DNA of 14,108 bases, taken from Ignavibacteriales bacterium. Its GTDB lineage: Bacteria > Bacteroidota > Ignavibacteria > UBA10030. Shown here piece after piece: positions 13,310 to 14,108 of the stretch. The DNA is taken from positions 1 through 14,108 of the forward strand of contig JACRFF010000362.1 of the NCBI GenBank assembly GCA_016218005.1, in the 5' to 3' direction. A model generated the notes under the pieces. That model saw nothing but the letters and a program-made list of their open reading frames with translations. It was not told where the DNA came from and did no database searches. Numbering within the stretch: the stretch's first letter is position 1; every line of letters begins with the position of its first letter. The position numbers were made by a program, and so were the translations under genes.

Positions 13310-14108
13310 ATGAAAGCACTCATCGCCAGCGGCGGCAAAGGAACTCGTCTTCGCCCCATCACGCACACGCGCAACAAGCATCTCATTCCCATTGCCAACA
13401 AACCGATTCTCTACTATGCCATTGAAGCCGCGGTCGATGCGGGTATCAAAGAAATCGGGATTGTGCATAACGCCGATAGTTTAGAAGTGCCGGAATATGT
13501 TGGCGATGGCAGCAAGTGGGGAGTCAAGATTTCGTACATCCCGCAAGAAACGCCCGGCGGTCTTGCGCAGGTGGTGGCTCTTGCCGAAAAATTTGTCGGC
13601 AAAAATAATTTCGTTTTCTATCTCGGCGATAACATGGTCGTTGGCGGCATTCGGCGGTTCCTTGATGAGTTCGAGCGCACAAACCTCAATTGCTTGTTGA
13701 CGCTGTCGAAGGTCAACGACCCGCAGCGGTTTGGCGTGCCGGAATTCAGGAACGGCAAAATCATTCGAGTCGATGAGAAGCCGAAGAAGCCCAAGAGCAA
13801 CTTCGCCGTTGCCGGCATCTATGTGTATGACCGCCACATCTTCGAGGCGGTGAAGACGTTGAAGCCGAGCGCTCGCGGCGAGTTGGAGATTTCTGACGCG
13901 CACACCTATTTGCTGAAGAAGGGCTATAAGGTCGGCCACGCAGAAATCACCGGCTGGTGGAAAGACACCGGCAAACCATCCGACCTCTTGGAAGCGAATC
14001 GCTTAGTGCTGGATAACCTTGCACCTCGTGTTGAGGGAAAAGTGGACACATCGTCGGAGGTGGCGGGGCGGGTGGTCATCGAACAGGGAGCGAACGTAGT
14101 CGGCAGCA
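13310..14108 (+). CDS. Glucose-1-phosphate thymidylyltransferase, long form (3' end cut by window)
   Basis: This enzyme joins dTTP and glucose 1-phosphate to make dTDP-glucose, the first step towards dTDP-rhamnose and related surface sugars. The visible 266 residues start with the nucleotide-binding signature SGGKGTRLRPIT at 7-18, followed by KHLIPIANKPILYYAIE at 23-39 that includes the catalytic-type lysine. LGDN stands at 105-108, EISDAHTYLL at 192-201 and GWWKDTGKP at 215-223. After about residue 235 the chain runs into what looks like a left-handed beta-helix (VEGKVDTSSEVAGRVVIEQG), so this is the longer RmlA/StrD-like form, typically about 350 residues. No Shine-Dalgarno is visible before the ATG. 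The gene runs off the window with an intact frame. The nucleotidyltransferase superfamily is certain; thymidylyl specificity is likely but not proven. Confidence 0.88.
   Translation, partial: MKALIASGGKGTRLRPITHTRNKHLIPIANKPILYYAIEAAVDAGIKEIGIVHNADSLEVPEYVGDGSKWGVKISYIPQETPGGLAQVVALAEKFVGKNNFVFYLGDNMVVGGIRRFLDEFERTNLNCLLTLSKVNDPQRFGVPEFRNGKIIRVDEKPKKPKSNFAVAGIYVYDRHIFEAVKTLKPSARGELEISDAHTYLLKKGYKVGHAEITGWWKDTGKPSDLLEANRLVLDNLAPRVEGKVDTSSEVAGRVVIEQGANVVGS

Noticed and set aside
1..14108. tRNA, rRNA and CRISPR arrays
   Set aside because: No cloverleaf-like conserved arms, rRNA signature or regularly spaced repeats were seen on either strand.

Overview
The window is a compact piece of bacterial chromosome with host genes at visibly higher GC (one sampled 60-base line at 4381 is 57% GC). 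Several traits point to the FCB superphylum, perhaps Bacteroidota or an Ignavibacteria/Kapabacteria-like relative: a DUF3109 protein, a CBM9-like plus DUF5916 outer-membrane protein, a candidate promoter of the TTG-N20-TAnnTTTG type, weak or absent Shine-Dalgarno sites at several genes, and a stand-alone EutN/CcmL protein. This placement is inference from gene content; no rRNA marker is present.

Layout. (1) 30-3962, minus strand: a tight operon DUF3109 - rpoN (sigma-54) - hslV - hslU with gaps of 6-12 nt, joining an alternative sigma factor to a complete ATP-dependent protease. (2) 4082-6736, plus strand: a large predicted outer-membrane beta-barrel protein (CBM9-like domain plus DUF5916). 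(3) 6825-8839: an AT-richer island holding an intact Type II restriction-modification system. The endonuclease is a clear EcoRV-family enzyme and overlaps by 4 nt a D12-class (Dam/M.EcoRV-like) adenine methyltransferase. A perfect 13-bp direct repeat, GAAACGTCCGCCT, flanks the pair. (4) 8863-11596, minus strand: operon glmM-like phosphohexomutase - EutN/CcmL microcompartment vertex protein - dprA. (5) 11710-13124, plus strand: amrA-amrB (AMMECR1 and Memo families), overlapping by 4 nt. (6) 13310 to the window end, plus strand: a partial glucose-1-phosphate thymidylyltransferase.

The most interesting part is the restriction-modification cassette. It sits in the gap between two convergent host genes, is bounded by a direct repeat, and differs in base composition, so it looks like a recent clean insertion. 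The endonuclease keeps the catalytic Asp/Asp-x-Lys centre and both DNA-recognition loops of EcoRV, so GATATC is the predicted target, but it carries an extra segment of about 60 residues that EcoRV lacks. A second theme is a pair of GC-rich imperfect inverted repeats (6757-6801 and 13170-13230) that share the same end sequences and may be copies of a small dispersed repeat. The lone EutN/CcmL gene, with no shell hexamer gene in view, is a third point of interest.
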